From NCBI RefSeq assembly GCF_000016185.1, contig NC_011420.2, positions 4,291,544 through 4,355,543 of the forward strand: a DNA stretch of 64,000 nucleotides, in the 5' to 3' direction. The DNA is from Rhodospirillum centenum SW. Lineage in GTDB: Bacteria; Pseudomonadota; Alphaproteobacteria; Azospirillales; Azospirillaceae. Position 1 is the stretch's first letter; the number at the start of each line of letters is the position of its first letter. Shown here one piece after another: positions 45,619 to 53,592 of this stretch. Under the pieces are notes generated by a model. The model was not told the DNA's origin. It was given only the letters and a program-made list of their open reading frames with translations, and did no database searches. Position numbers and translations under genes: made by a program.

Positions 45619-46206
45619 TCAGGCCGCCGCACCGGCTTCCGCCCCATCCAGCCGGCGGGCCAGCCGCAGCAGGTGGTCGGACAGCCGGTTCGTATACTGC
45701 CGCGCCGTCTCTCCGACCGGCTCTTCCCGCGCCAGCGCCGCCAGCCGGCGCTCGGCGCGGCGGATGACGGCGTGGGCCAGACGGAGCAGGGCGGCAGCCG
45801 GGCTGCGGCCGGACGGAAACGGCGCGCCGGCTGCCGGAGCAGGTCCCGGGGCGGCGTCCAGGCTGGCTGCGTCCAGGGCCGCGATCTCCGCCTCCAGGCG
45901 CTCCACCTGCGACGGCAGCATCCGCAGCGGCGGCCGGCGCCGCGGCGTCTCCCGCTCGGGCAGGCAGAGGTCGGCCGCCAGATCCAGCAGTTCGTTCTGG
46001 ATGCGGGCCAGCATCGCGTCGGCTTCGCCCGCGATCCCGCCGCGGCCCCGCGTGTACAGGCGCGCCGCGCCCAGCAGCGTGTTCGCCTCGTCCACGGTGC
46101 CGTAGGTGTCGAGTCGGACGGCCGTCTTCGGCACGCGCGTGGCGTCGCCCAGGAAGGTCAGACCGCCGTCGCCGGCGCGGGTGGTGATGCGGGTCAGCGC
46201 GACCAT
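45619..46206 (-). CDS. Corrinoid (cob(I)alamin) adenosyltransferase, PduO/MMAB type
   Basis: Transfers adenosyl from ATP to cob(I)alamin, producing adenosylcobalamin, the cofactor of NrdJ in this window and of mutases. The 195 residues show the ATP-binding N-terminus TRAGDGGLTFLGD at 9-21, VDEANTLLGAAR near 38, and the C-terminal RRAERRLAAL with the conserved Arg/Glu near 152. A short Ala/Pro-rich insertion (about 118-135) is unusual. GGAGGAGAC precedes the start. The twin-transmembrane gene ends 23 bases upstream. Confidence 0.93.
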   Translation of the reverse strand: MVALTRITTRAGDGGLTFLGDATRVPKTAVRLDTYGTVDEANTLLGAARLYTRGRGGIAGEADAMLARIQNELLDLAADLCLPERETPRRRPPLRMLPSQVERLEAEIAALDAASLDAAPGPAPAAGAPFPSGRSPAAALLRLAHAVIRRAERRLAALAREEPVGETARQYTNRLSDHLLRLARRLDGAEAGAAA

Positions 46207-46229
46207 GCCGTCTCCTCCATGCCGCCCGC

Positions 46230-46427
46230 TCAGCCGCGGGCGGACAGCAGGACCAGGACGAACAGCACCAGCGCCAGTGCCTGCAAGGCGACGCGCAGCC
46301 GCATCAGCCGGTTGCCGTGGCGGAGGGCGACCTCGCCGCCGCGGGCCATGGCGACCAGTCCGATGACCAGCGTGCCCAGCACGGCCAGCATGGCGGCGAT
46401 CAGAAGGAAGACCAGGAATCCGTTCAT
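46230..46427 (-). CDS. Small twin-transmembrane protein
   Basis: Sixty-five residues with two membrane helices: FLVFLLIAAMLAVLGTLVIGL split over about 4-24 and RVALQALALVLFVLVLL near 45-61, joined by a short loop MARGGEVALRHGNRLMR. It resembles the short twin-TM (HIG1-like) proteins found beside corrinoid adenosyltransferase genes in alphaproteobacteria. Membrane role unknown. Cotranscribed with the adenosyltransferase by spacing. Confidence 0.75.
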   Translation of the reverse strand: MNGFLVFLLIAAMLAVLGTLVIGLVAMARGGEVALRHGNRLMRLRVALQALALVLFVLVLLSARG

Positions 46428-46547
46428 GGCCGCCGTTATAGCCCCTGTGGCGCCCGCTGCCAGCCCCGCCATCGTCCCTAGGCCATCCGGCCCGTATGGG
46501 GAGGGACCTGATGGGAGGGCCATAGGGGGAAGCGGGCGAAACAGCGG

Positions 46548-47426
46548 TTGCGGCCGGCCCCGATCCGGGTAACCTGCCCGTCATGGGATTTCTGCGCCAC
46601 TGACCGCTGCAACACGCACGACCTGTCGCGCTACCGGCCCTTTCTCGTGGCCGGGCAGCATGTCGGGCATGTGCGCGAGGATTTCTTCCGTCGCCTCCTC
46701 GACCTGGGCGGGCCGTTCGAGCCCGCCGGCGACGGCATCGCCCTGGCGGAGCGGTCCGGCACCGCCGCCGGGCGGACGGCGGCGATGGCCGCGGCGCTGG
46801 ACGCGCTGGTGGCGGACGGCACCGTTCCCGGCCTGCGGCGGGAGACCTATCCCGTACTGACCCGCTGGGGGGCGGAGCCGCTGCTGGGCATCGACCGCGC
46901 CGCCGTGCCCTTCTTCGGGCTGCGCAGCTTCGGCCTCCACGTCAACGGCTATGTCCGGCGGCCCGACGGTCTGCACCTCTGGGTCGGGCACCGGGCGCGC
47001 GACCGCGGCGTGGCACCGGGAAAGCTCGACAACCTCGTGGCCGGCGGCCAGCCGATGGGCCTGACCCTGGCGGAGAATCTGCGCAAGGAAGCGCATGAGG
47101 AGGCCGGCCTGCCGGCGGCGGTCGCCGACCGGTCGCGCCCCGTCGGAGTCATCTCCTACCTGCTGGAGAACGGCTCAGGGCTGAAGCCGGACACGCTGTT
47201 CTGCTACGATCTGGAACTGCCCGACGGGCTCGTCCCCCGCAACACCGACGGGGAGGTGGAGCGGTTCGAGCTGTGGCCGCTCGACCGCGTGGCGGAGAGC
47301 GTGGCCGGCAGCGACGACTGGAAGTTCAACGTGAACCTCGTCGTCATCGACTTCCTGATCCGGCACGGCTGGCTGACGCCCGACCATCCGGAGTACATCG
47401 CCCTCTGCTCCGGCCTGCGGCGCTGA
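46548..47426 (+). CDS. NUDIX hydrolase with DUF4743 domain, probable N-terminal frameshift
   Basis: Hydrolase of nucleoside-diphosphate-X compounds, related to YJR142W/TPK-like fungal proteins. DUF4743 covers about 25-130 (THDLSRYRPFLVAGQHVG, FGLHVNGYVRR); the NUDIX box is at about 165-187 (GGQPMGL...LRKEAHEEAG, with the REXXEE-like acidic helix). The open frame begins at a TTG at 46548 with a poor ribosome site. In another frame an ATG at 46583 reads MGFLRH, the expected family start, which would join DRCNTHDL if one base near 46601 were removed (or two added). So the true start is probably 46583 with an indel. Confidence 0.8.
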   Translation: MRPAPIRVTCPSWDFCATDRCNTHDLSRYRPFLVAGQHVGHVREDFFRRLLDLGGPFEPAGDGIALAERSGTAAGRTAAMAAALDALVADGTVPGLRRETYPVLTRWGAEPLLGIDRAAVPFFGLRSFGLHVNGYVRRPDGLHLWVGHRARDRGVAPGKLDNLVAGGQPMGLTLAENLRKEAHEEAGLPAAVADRSRPVGVISYLLENGSGLKPDTLFCYDLELPDGLVPRNTDGEVERFELWPLDRVAESVAGSDDWKFNVNLVVIDFLIRHGWLTPDHPEYIALCSGLRR

Positions 47427-47514
47427 CACGGCGGTCCTGACACGGCGGTGTGGGCACGGCCGGCCGTTGCGTCCGGCGTCCCTCAGAACAGACTGGCGTT
47501 CCTCAGAACAGATC
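47423..47514. repeat. Two adjacent short tandem duplications
   Basis: CTGACACGGCGGT occurs at 47423-47435 and 47437-47449, the first copy covering the NUDIX stop codon. A 20-base unit starting GGCGT(C/T)CCTCAGAACAGA occurs at 47475-47494 and 47495-47514, the second copy covering the stop codon of the next gene. Confidence 0.8.
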
Positions 47515-47982
47515 GTCGATGGCCGACTGGTCCAGCGTCGCCTGCGGCATCGAGCCGTGGACGATGGCGCTGCCCCGGTCCACCAGCGCCTGGAGGCGCT
47601 GCCAGTAGTCCACGGCCACGTCGCCCATCCGCGCCGGATCGTCCTTCGAGGCGTCCAGTTCCGTCAGCGCGTCGGCGATGGTGGCGTTCAACTCGTCGAT
47701 CGTCAGGTCGAACGGATCCCTGTATTCGGGTGGCGCGTTCTCGTAACACTCGATGGCCAGGGGCGCGAAATGCAGGCCGCTGCCGCGGAAATGTTCGGCA
47801 TAGGTCTTGGGCCGCCAGGCCTTCACCTCCTCCAGCATGTCCGGCATGTCGCCGAGCATCGAGAGGAGCATGATCACTTCATTGAAATGGTTGAAGTAGT
47901 CCGTCGACAGCAGGGTCGTGCCGTCGATGGTGGTGTCCTGCGCGAGGCGCCGGTAATGGTCGATGGCTGCGGTATCGTGCAT
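47503..47982 (-). CDS. Conserved-looking cytoplasmic hypothetical protein
   Basis: A 159-residue acidic, mostly helical protein without signal or membrane segments. I do not recognise the family. Notable blocks: STDYFNHFNEVIMLLSMLGDMPDMLEEV is mostly helix near 26-53, YAEHFRGSGLH near 61, ENAPPEYRDPFD near 80 and DYWQRLQALVDRG near 123. Codon use is like the neighbours, so it is native. Converges on the NUDIX gene. The C-terminus ends in DDLF within a tandem duplication. Confidence 0.7.
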   Translation of the reverse strand: MHDTAAIDHYRRLAQDTTIDGTTLLSTDYFNHFNEVIMLLSMLGDMPDMLEEVKAWRPKTYAEHFRGSGLHFAPLAIECYENAPPEYRDPFDLTIDELNATIADALTELDASKDDPARMGDVAVDYWQRLQALVDRGSAIVHGSMPQATLDQSAIDDLF

Positions 47983-48120
47983 GGCGCGTCTATATCATGG
48001 AGTCCGGGCGGCGCAGGAAGAATTCGTGCGAATCCCGTCTTATCCATACGCTTGGACCAGGGCGGGGCGAAAGAAAAGTCTCATTGTCGTGACCATGCCC
48101 TGCGCCTGGCGCCCGGCCCT

Positions 48121-49017
48121 TCAGTCGGGGAACCCGGCCAGCGTCCGCACCGCCGCCGGCGTCCATCCCTCCGCCCGCAGCGCGCGCAGGGCCTTCGCCC
48201 CGTCGCGTTTGGACAGCCGCTCGCCGGCGGCGTTCGTCAGCAGCCCGTGGTGGTGGTATTCCGGCACGGCCAGCCCCAGCAGGGCCTGCAACAGCCGGTG
48301 GACGTGGGTCGCCTCGAACAGGTCCACCCCGCGGGTGACCAGGGTGACCCCCTGGAGGTGATCGTCCACCGTGACGGACAGGTGGTAGCTGGTCGGGGTA
48401 TCGCGCCGGGCCAGCACCACGTCGCCCAGGATGCCGGGCACGGCGGTCTGCATCCCGCGCTCGCGGTCGTGCCAGCAGAGCGGCCCGGTCAGCTCCAGGG
48501 CGCGGGCGATGTCCAGCCGCCAGGCGTGCGGCCGTCCCTCCGCCAGCCGCGCCTGCGCTTCCCCGGGGTCCAGCCGGCGGCAGGTGCCGGGATAGAGCGG
48601 CCCCTCCGGCCCCGGCGCACCGCCCGCCGCCGTTGGCGTCAGGTGCGGGGCGTGGCCGGCGCGGGCGATCTCCTCCTGGATCTCCTTGCGCGAACAGAAA
48701 CAGGGATAGAGCACACCGAGCGCCCGCAGCCGCGCCAGCGCCGCCCGGTAATCGTCCGGATGCTCGGACTGGCGGCGCACCGGCCCGTCCCAGTCCAGCC
48801 CCAGCCAGGCCAGATCCTCGCGGATCGCGGCGTCGAACTCCGGCCGGCAGCGCTGCGGGTCGATGTCCTCGATGCGCAGCAGGAAACGCCCGCCAGCGCT
48901 GCGGGCGGCGCGCCAGCCGGCCAGGGCGGAATGCGCGTGGCCCAGATGCAGATACCCGGTCGGGCTGGGCGCGAAGCGGGTGACGACGGGGGCGGACGGG
49001 GCGGCGGATGCGGTCAT
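48121..49017 (-). CDS. gluQ: Glutamyl-Q tRNA(Asp) synthetase
   Basis: GluRS paralogue lacking the anticodon-binding domain; attaches glutamate to queuosine at position 34 of tRNA-Asp. The 298 residues match: RFAPSPTGYLHLGHAHSAL (HIGH-type HLGH) at 14-32, LLRIEDIDPQRC near 46, the zinc-site-like region CFCSRKE near 106 and CRRLDPG near 150, and KMSKS-like LSKRDGAKAL near 270. Ends soon after KMSKS, as expected for this enzyme and not for true GluRS (about 470). Confidence 0.93.
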   Translation of the reverse strand: MTASAAPSAPVVTRFAPSPTGYLHLGHAHSALAGWRAARSAGGRFLLRIEDIDPQRCRPEFDAAIREDLAWLGLDWDGPVRRQSEHPDDYRAALARLRALGVLYPCFCSRKEIQEEIARAGHAPHLTPTAAGGAPGPEGPLYPGTCRRLDPGEAQARLAEGRPHAWRLDIARALELTGPLCWHDRERGMQTAVPGILGDVVLARRDTPTSYHLSVTVDDHLQGVTLVTRGVDLFEATHVHRLLQALLGLAVPEYHHHGLLTNAAGERLSKRDGAKALRALRAEGWTPAAVRTLAGFPD

Positions 49018-49345
49018 GATCCTGGTCTAGCATCGCGGCCGGTGCGGCCCAAGGGGGGTGCGGGGGCGACGCGGGCGGCGACTCGGCGCCGCAGTTTCTT
49101 CCCTCCGCCGCCGGCCGGCGGCTGCGGATACCATCCACGGTGGCCGCTCCGGGCAATGAACCCCAAGATTAGGGCTATCCGATATTGCAGATAGATGACA
49201 TTCGGGGCGGGCGGAGACTCGAAGGTTGCTTTTTGCGGCGTCGGCGATTATCTAGGGCGCCGGGTTCCGGCGGGTCTACCGGGCCGGCATTGCGCGGACC
49301 GGGACGGGATCGGAACGGACGGGAACAGCAGGGGGGTTGGCATTG
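49018..49345. other. 328-bp intergenic region before the HNH gene
   Basis: Divergent spacer between gluQ and the HNH endonuclease gene. It contains a promoter candidate at 49226-49254 for the rightward gene. Nothing else was recognised; it has two G/C-rich inverted patches around 49050-49130 without clear meaning. Confidence 0.5.
49226..49254 (+). promoter_or_regulatory. Sigma-70-like promoter of the HNH endonuclease gene
   Basis: TTGCTT, 17-base spacer, TATCTA. It predicts a leader of about 85 bases before the start at 49346. Confidence 0.45.
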
Positions 49346-49906
49346 ATGCCACCGCTCGACAGTTGTCCGGCTTTGGTGCTGAATGCGGATTTCCGGCCGC
49401 TCAGCTACTTCCCCCTGTCGCTCTGGTCGTGGCAGGAGGCGGTGAAGGCCGTGGTCCTGGACCGGGTGAACATCATCTCCGTCTACGACCGCGTGGTCCG
49501 GTCCCCGACGCAGGAGATCAGGCTGCCCAGTGTCATCAGCCTGAAGGAATACATACCGGCGACACGAAGGCCGGCCTTCACAAGGTTCAACGTCTTCCTC
49601 CGCGACCGCTTCTCCTGCCAGTACTGTAGTCGAAGTTTTCCCACCCAGGAACTGACCTTCGACCATGTGATTCCCCGGTCCAAAGGCGGACGGACCACCT
49701 GGGAAAATGTCGTCACCAGTTGTTCCGCCTGCAATCTGATGAAGGGCAGCCGCTATCCCCACCAGTGCGGGATGTTTCCGGTCCAGCCGCCCTTCCAGCC
49801 CACCGCCCATCAGCTTCAGGAGAACGGCCGGTCCTTCCCGCCGAACTACCTGCACCAGAGCTGGCGCGATTTCCTCTACTGGGATTCAGAGCTGGAGCCG
49901 TTCTGA
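49346..49906 (+). CDS. HNH endonuclease family protein
   Basis: A 186-residue protein of the HNH family conserved in alphaproteobacteria as a stand-alone chromosomal gene. A conserved N-terminus (VLNADFRPLSYFPLSLWSW near 11) precedes the HNH domain at about 90-140: zinc CQYC, catalytic LTFDHVIPRSKGG with the His, NVV near 120 and second zinc CSACNLMKG. The tail has NYLHQSWRDFLYW. Several starts are possible (TTG 49337, TTG 49343, ATG 49346); the AGGGGGG ribosome site fits 49343-49346. Probably a housekeeping DNA-processing enzyme, not a restriction system, since no methylase is near. Confidence 0.87.
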   Translation: MPPLDSCPALVLNADFRPLSYFPLSLWSWQEAVKAVVLDRVNIISVYDRVVRSPTQEIRLPSVISLKEYIPATRRPAFTRFNVFLRDRFSCQYCSRSFPTQELTFDHVIPRSKGGRTTWENVVTSCSACNLMKGSRYPHQCGMFPVQPPFQPTAHQLQENGRSFPPNYLHQSWRDFLYWDSELEPF

Positions 49907-50033
49907 CGCTCCGCCGGTCCCCCCGCCGACACACTCCCGCCGCCCCGCCGCTTCGACCGGCAAGGGACGACGTGCGCCCGCACCCGGCCGGCCTGTGGCC
50001 GACGGGCGCGGGCCGCCGCGATCAGGGCTGTCG

Positions 50034-50666
50034 TCAGGGCTTCCGGGTGAACTCCGCGCCGATCCGCAGGGTCACCTCGTCGCTCACGGCGGGAACATAG
50101 GCCGACACGCCCCATTCCGACCGCTTGATCACCGTCTCGGCATCGAAGCCGATCGTGTAGGCCTTGCTGACGGGGCTCACGCCGGCCTGGTTGAAGGTCG
50201 CCTCCAGCACCACCGGGCGGGTGACACCGCGCAGGGTCAGATCGCCGGTGATGCGTGCCGTGCGCGCGCCGGTCATCTCGACTCCGGTGCTGCGGAAGCG
50301 GGCGCTCGGGGTCTTGCCCGTGTTCAGGAAATCCTCGGAGCGCAGGTGCTTGTCCAGCTCGGCGTCGCTGGTGTCCACCGCGGCCACGTCGATCGTGATG
50401 TCCACCCGGCTGCGGGTCGGGTCCTGGGCGTCGTAGTCCAGGGTGCCTTCCAGGGCCGGGAAGGCGCCGTAGTAGGTGGAGAAGCCCAGGTGCCGGACGG
50501 AGAACAGCACCTTGGCATGGGCCGGGTCCAGGGCATAGCGGCCGGACTGCGCCTCGGCGGGCGCCTGGGTCAGCTCCTGTGCGACGGCGGGGCCGGCCGT
50601 GGGCAGCAGCGGGGCGGCGGTGGCCAGGGCCAGCAGCAGCCCGGCGGTGGCGGCGGAACGGCGCAT
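50034..50666 (-). CDS. YceI family periplasmic lipid-binding protein
   Basis: Exported 210-residue lipocalin-like beta-barrel of the YceI family, whose members bind polyisoprenoids in the periplasm. Signal peptide (LLLALATAAPLLPTAGPAVA, to about 29); YALDPAHAKVLFSVRHLGFS near 44, LDYDAQDPTRSRVDITID near 76, GDLTLRGVTRPVVLEATFN near 140 and GFDAETVIKRSEWGV near 172 are the family blocks. GAGGAGGATCACAGA precedes the start. The downstream neighbour on the same strand side is coq7, a ubiquinone gene, which fits isoprenoid handling, but this is only suggestive. Confidence 0.92.
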   Translation of the reverse strand: MRRSAATAGLLLALATAAPLLPTAGPAVAQELTQAPAEAQSGRYALDPAHAKVLFSVRHLGFSTYYGAFPALEGTLDYDAQDPTRSRVDITIDVAAVDTSDAELDKHLRSEDFLNTGKTPSARFRSTGVEMTGARTARITGDLTLRGVTRPVVLEATFNQAGVSPVSKAYTIGFDAETVIKRSEWGVSAYVPAVSDEVTLRIGAEFTRKP

Positions 50667-50814
50667 TCTGTGATCCTCCTCGGTGGACGCTCTCTGTGCT
50701 GTCCAGGGAGGTGGGATCGTCGCGGCTGCCGGGGAAGCGGCCCCCACCGGGATGCATCGTTGCATCCGGCGGGACAGTCGGGCCGGAACGTCCGGCCCGC
50801 TGTTTCCGTCGGGG

Positions 50815-51435
50815 TCAGAAGCGTTCGGACAGCCAGATGGCGGCGCGCGAGCCGGCCTTGATCAGGGCCGACAGGACCGGATAGCCCGTAGCCCGCTCCG
50901 CCTCGTTGGCCAGACCGATGTCGCGGTGCTCCAGCTCCTCCTCGCGGAAGCGCTCGATGGTCGCCTTCAGTTCCGCCTCCTCCGGCCCCAGTGCTGCGGC
51001 CTGCTGCGCGTAATGGCCGTCGATGGCGGTCTCCACCGCCACGGTGCAGGCCATGGCGGCACGCTCGCCCAGCAGCGCCGTGCCGGCGCCCAGGGCGTAG
51101 CCGGCGACATGCCAGACCGGCCGCAGCACGGTCGGCCGGACACGGCGGCGGGCGATCAGGGCCTCGAACGTCTCCAGATGGACCTGCTCCTGTTCCGCCA
51201 TGTGGCGCAGCACCGGCCCGTGGCGGCCCTTGCCCAGCACGGCGATCTGGCCGGCATAGATGCGGGTGGCGCCGAACTCCCCGGCATGGTCCACCCGGAT
51301 CATCCGGTCCAGATGGGCCTTGCGGTCCGGGTCGCCGGGCAGCCGGGCCGGCCGCGGCAGCGCGGGCAGGGGATCGTCCACCGACGGCCGGCGGGCGGGC
51401 TCCGGATCGTGGATCATGACGGTCGGATCGCTCAT
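50815..51435 (-). CDS. coq7: 2-polyprenyl-3-methyl-6-methoxy-1,4-benzoquinone monooxygenase
   Basis: Di-iron hydroxylase for the penultimate step of ubiquinone synthesis. The 206 residues contain the ferritin-like iron ligands: MIRVDHAGEFGATRIYAGQ near 45, MAEQEQVHLETFEAL near 80, VAVETAIDGHYAQQ near 133 and REEELEHRDIG near 164. A charged, proline-rich N-terminus of about 38 residues precedes the domain. The ATG overlaps the dsbB stop codon (ATGA), so the two are coupled. Confidence 0.94.
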   Translation of the reverse strand: MSDPTVMIHDPEPARRPSVDDPLPALPRPARLPGDPDRKAHLDRMIRVDHAGEFGATRIYAGQIAVLGKGRHGPVLRHMAEQEQVHLETFEALIARRRVRPTVLRPVWHVAGYALGAGTALLGERAAMACTVAVETAIDGHYAQQAAALGPEEAELKATIERFREEELEHRDIGLANEAERATGYPVLSALIKAGSRAAIWLSERF

Positions 51436-51941
51436 GCGTTTCTCCTGCGGTAGCCGGCCCAGGCCGTGGCGAAGGCCAGCAGCGCCAGACCCAGGGACAG
51501 GACCATGTTCCAGGCGGCCATGGACAGGCCCGCCAGCGACCACTGGATCTCGTCGCAGCGGACCAGCGGGGCTCCCAGGATCTGTGCCCGCAGCGCCTCG
51601 ATGCTGTCCGGGGCCGGACCGCTGACGCTGCAGGCGGACAGACCCTGCCACCAGTGTTCCTCGACGCCGACATGGAACAGGGCGATGCCGGCGCCGGCCA
51701 GGAAGGCGGTGCCCCCCAGGGCCAGCAGCATCCCCCGGGCACGCTGGCCCGTCAGCGCCAGCGGGGCGGGCAGCAGCAGACCGATGGCCGCGGCATGCGC
51801 CCAGCGCTGCCAGTGGCACAGCTCGCAGGGCGGCAGGCCGTCGCGGTACTGGAAGGTGACGGCCGCCCCCAGCGCCCCCGCGGCGCCGGCGAGCAGCAGC
51901 AGGGCGATCAGGCGGGGCCGGGTGGAAAGAAGGTCGCTCAT
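51432..51941 (-). CDS. dsbB: Disulfide bond formation protein DsbB
   Basis: Inner-membrane oxidase that passes electrons from DsbA to ubiquinone. The 169 residues have four membrane helices (about 10-30, 46-62, 70-90, 140-160), the first catalytic pair CELC near 39-42 and the second pair around SACSVSG (103) and VRCDEIQW (128). Its overlap with coq7, a quinone-synthesis gene, ties electron acceptor and oxidase in one transcript. No dsbA nearby. Confidence 0.93.
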   Translation of the reverse strand: MSDLLSTRPRLIALLLLAGAAGALGAAVTFQYRDGLPPCELCHWQRWAHAAAIGLLLPAPLALTGQRARGMLLALGGTAFLAGAGIALFHVGVEEHWWQGLSACSVSGPAPDSIEALRAQILGAPLVRCDEIQWSLAGLSMAAWNMVLSLGLALLAFATAWAGYRRRNA

Positions 51942-52001
51942 GCCGTCGATATGGTCGGAAGCGGAAAGGGGGCAAGCCCGGCAGCGCCGGCCGGCACCGG
52001 G

Positions 52002-52583
52002 TCAGAACAGCAGCTTGACGGCGGCGAAGCCCCCGACCAGCAGGACGAAGAAGATCACCGTCAGCAGGCCCAGGTTCCGCTCGATATAGCCGCGGATCGG
52101 CTCCCCGAACCAGTACAGCAGGGCGGCGACGGCGTAGAAGCGCAGTCCCCGCGCCAGGACGGAGGCGATGAAGAAGGCCGGGATCGACATGCCGACCATG
52201 CCGCTGAAGATGGTCGTGATCTTGTAGGGGAAGGGGGTCAGGGCCCCGCCTGCCACGATCAGCACGCCCCATTCCTTGTAGGCGCGCTCGAACTCCCTGA
52301 ACGCCTCGGTATAGCCGTAGGCGCGCAGCAGCGGTTCGGCCACCGCCTCGTAGAGCGCGTGCCCGATCAGATAGCCGAACAGCCCGCCCAGGGCCGAGGC
52401 CGCGGTACAGACGGTGGCGATCAGGAAGGCGCGGCGGCGGTCGGCCAGCACCATCGGGATCAGCATCACGTCGGGCGGGATGGGGAAGAAGGAGCTTTCG
52501 GCGAAGGAGACTCCGGCCAGACTGCGGAGCGCGTGCCGGTGCGTCGCCAGACGCATCGTCCAGTCATAGAGCTTGCGGATCAC
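52002..52583 (-). CDS. YqaA family (SNARE-associated/DedA-like) membrane protein
   Basis: A 193-residue inner-membrane protein. Conserved blocks: FAESSFFPIPPDVMLIPMVLA is the family hallmark near 28, GGLFGYLIGHALYE near 66, and the re-entrant region GALTPFPYKITTIFSGM near 113, followed by two C-terminal helices. The start is a GTG at 52583 (VIRKLYDW), chosen because family members open this way; an ATG 27 bases later is possible. Family relatives are implicated in lipid scrambling and membrane homeostasis; exact role unknown. Confidence 0.85.
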   Translation of the reverse strand: MIRKLYDWTMRLATHRHALRSLAGVSFAESSFFPIPPDVMLIPMVLADRRRAFLIATVCTAASALGGLFGYLIGHALYEAVAEPLLRAYGYTEAFREFERAYKEWGVLIVAGGALTPFPYKITTIFSGMVGMSIPAFFIASVLARGLRFYAVAALLYWFGEPIRGYIERNLGLLTVIFFVLLVGGFAAVKLLF

Positions 52584-52788
52584 GATCGGCCAGGTCCTGC
52601 GGGGCGGGGGCTGTAACGGGTGTAGCAGTGCGCCCCGCCGCCGTCCACCGCGCGCCCCGCCATCATCTTTCCCTGCCGGACAGCAGGGCGGCTCCGCTGC
52701 GGCATGGCGCCCCTCCGGTCGAGGGGTGCGGAAAGCCCTTGCTCCCGGCCGCCGTCTCGCTATGATCCCGCCCGCGTTCGCGCCCGGT

Positions 52789-52875
52789 GCCCCCGTGGCG
52801 GAATTGGTAGACGCGGCAGACTCAAAATCTGTTGCCCGGAAGGGCATGTTGGTTCGAGTCCGACCGGGGGCACCA
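52789..52875 (+). tRNA. tRNA-Leu (anticodon CAA)
   Basis: Acceptor stem GCCCCCG / CGGGGGC, D-arm with GGCGGAATTGGTAGAC, anticodon loop CTCAAAA giving CAA (reads UUG), long class II variable arm (TGTTGCCCGGAAGGGCA region), T-loop GGTTCGAGTCC, discriminator A and encoded CCA. A T-run follows directly and probably ends the transcript. Confidence 0.97.
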
Positions 52876-53040
52876 TTTTTCCCGACATCCACCCGTCCGA
52901 CATCCGTTCGCTCCGTTCCTGGCGCGTCCGGTCCCGCCTGTGCGTTCGATGGCGGGTGCAGGGCGGTCCGTTCCCGCCCGCGCCCGGCAACGGTTCACCG
53001 GATCCCCTGATTCAGCGGGCCGCTGTCGCAAAGACGTCAT

Positions 53041-53050
53041 GCGAATTCGC
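53041..53050 (+). promoter_or_regulatory. Palindrome GCGAATTCGC before the sigma factor gene
   Basis: A perfect 10-bp palindrome 38 bases before the sigma factor start, in a locally AT-richer patch. It is where an iron-responsive repressor would be expected to bind, but it is not a classical Fur box. Confidence 0.3.
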
Positions 53051-53088
53051 TAAGGGAGACGGATCATCTCCGGTGACGGTGGACGGGT

Positions 53089-53592
53089 TTGACAGACTCT
53101 CCCGAAGACATGCGTCAGCAGCAGGCAGAACTCCTGAGTTTCATCTCCCGGCGCGTCCGGGATCCCTGGATGAGCGACGATATTGTTCAGGAGACATTCG
53201 TACGCTTTCTGAGCATCGGCGCTCCCGGCGGGGTCGGGAACAGGATGGCCTGGATGAAACAGGTGGCCCTCAACCTGATCCGCGACCATTTCCGCCGGGT
53301 AGCGCGCCAGCCGACGGAAATGCTGGGCGACGAGATCGCCGATCCCGACTGCCCGCCCGACGAGGCCGCCATCCGGCAGGAGCGGGTGGCGATGTTCGCA
53401 CAGGCCCTTGACCGGCTGCCCCCCTTGCGGCGCACCATCTTCATCCGGCGCAAGCTCCATGGCGAAAGCTCCCGCGCCGTCGCCGAATCCCTGTGCTTGA
53501 CGGAAAGTGCCGTGGATCAGCATGTGGCGAGGGCCATGCTCACCCTTCAGTCCGAAATCATGAAGAAGACGAGCCGGGGCAAGCGCGCATGA
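53089..53592 (+). CDS. ECF sigma factor, FecI-like
   Basis: A 167-residue sigma factor. Region 2 spans about 12-75 (FISRRVRDPWMSDDIVQETFVRF, with DDIVQETFVR the core-binding block, then WMKQVALNLIRDHFRR). Region 4 is at about 100-155 (ALDRLPPLRRTIFIRRKLHGES, helix-turn-helix SLCLTESAVDQHVARAM). Start at a TTG (53089) or at ATG 53110; neither has a strong ribosome site. The stop overlaps the fecR start (ATGA). With the downstream receptor it should respond to a substrate outside the cell and to iron limitation. Confidence 0.9.
   Translation: MTDSPEDMRQQQAELLSFISRRVRDPWMSDDIVQETFVRFLSIGAPGGVGNRMAWMKQVALNLIRDHFRRVARQPTEMLGDEIADPDCPPDEAAIRQERVAMFAQALDRLPPLRRTIFIRRKLHGESSRAVAESLCLTESAVDQHVARAMLTLQSEIMKKTSRGKRA

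Noticed and set aside
49346..49906. HNH gene as part of a restriction or retron-type defence system
   Set aside because: It has host codon use, a housekeeping neighbourhood and no methylase or partner genes; it fits the stand-alone alphaproteobacterial HNH family.
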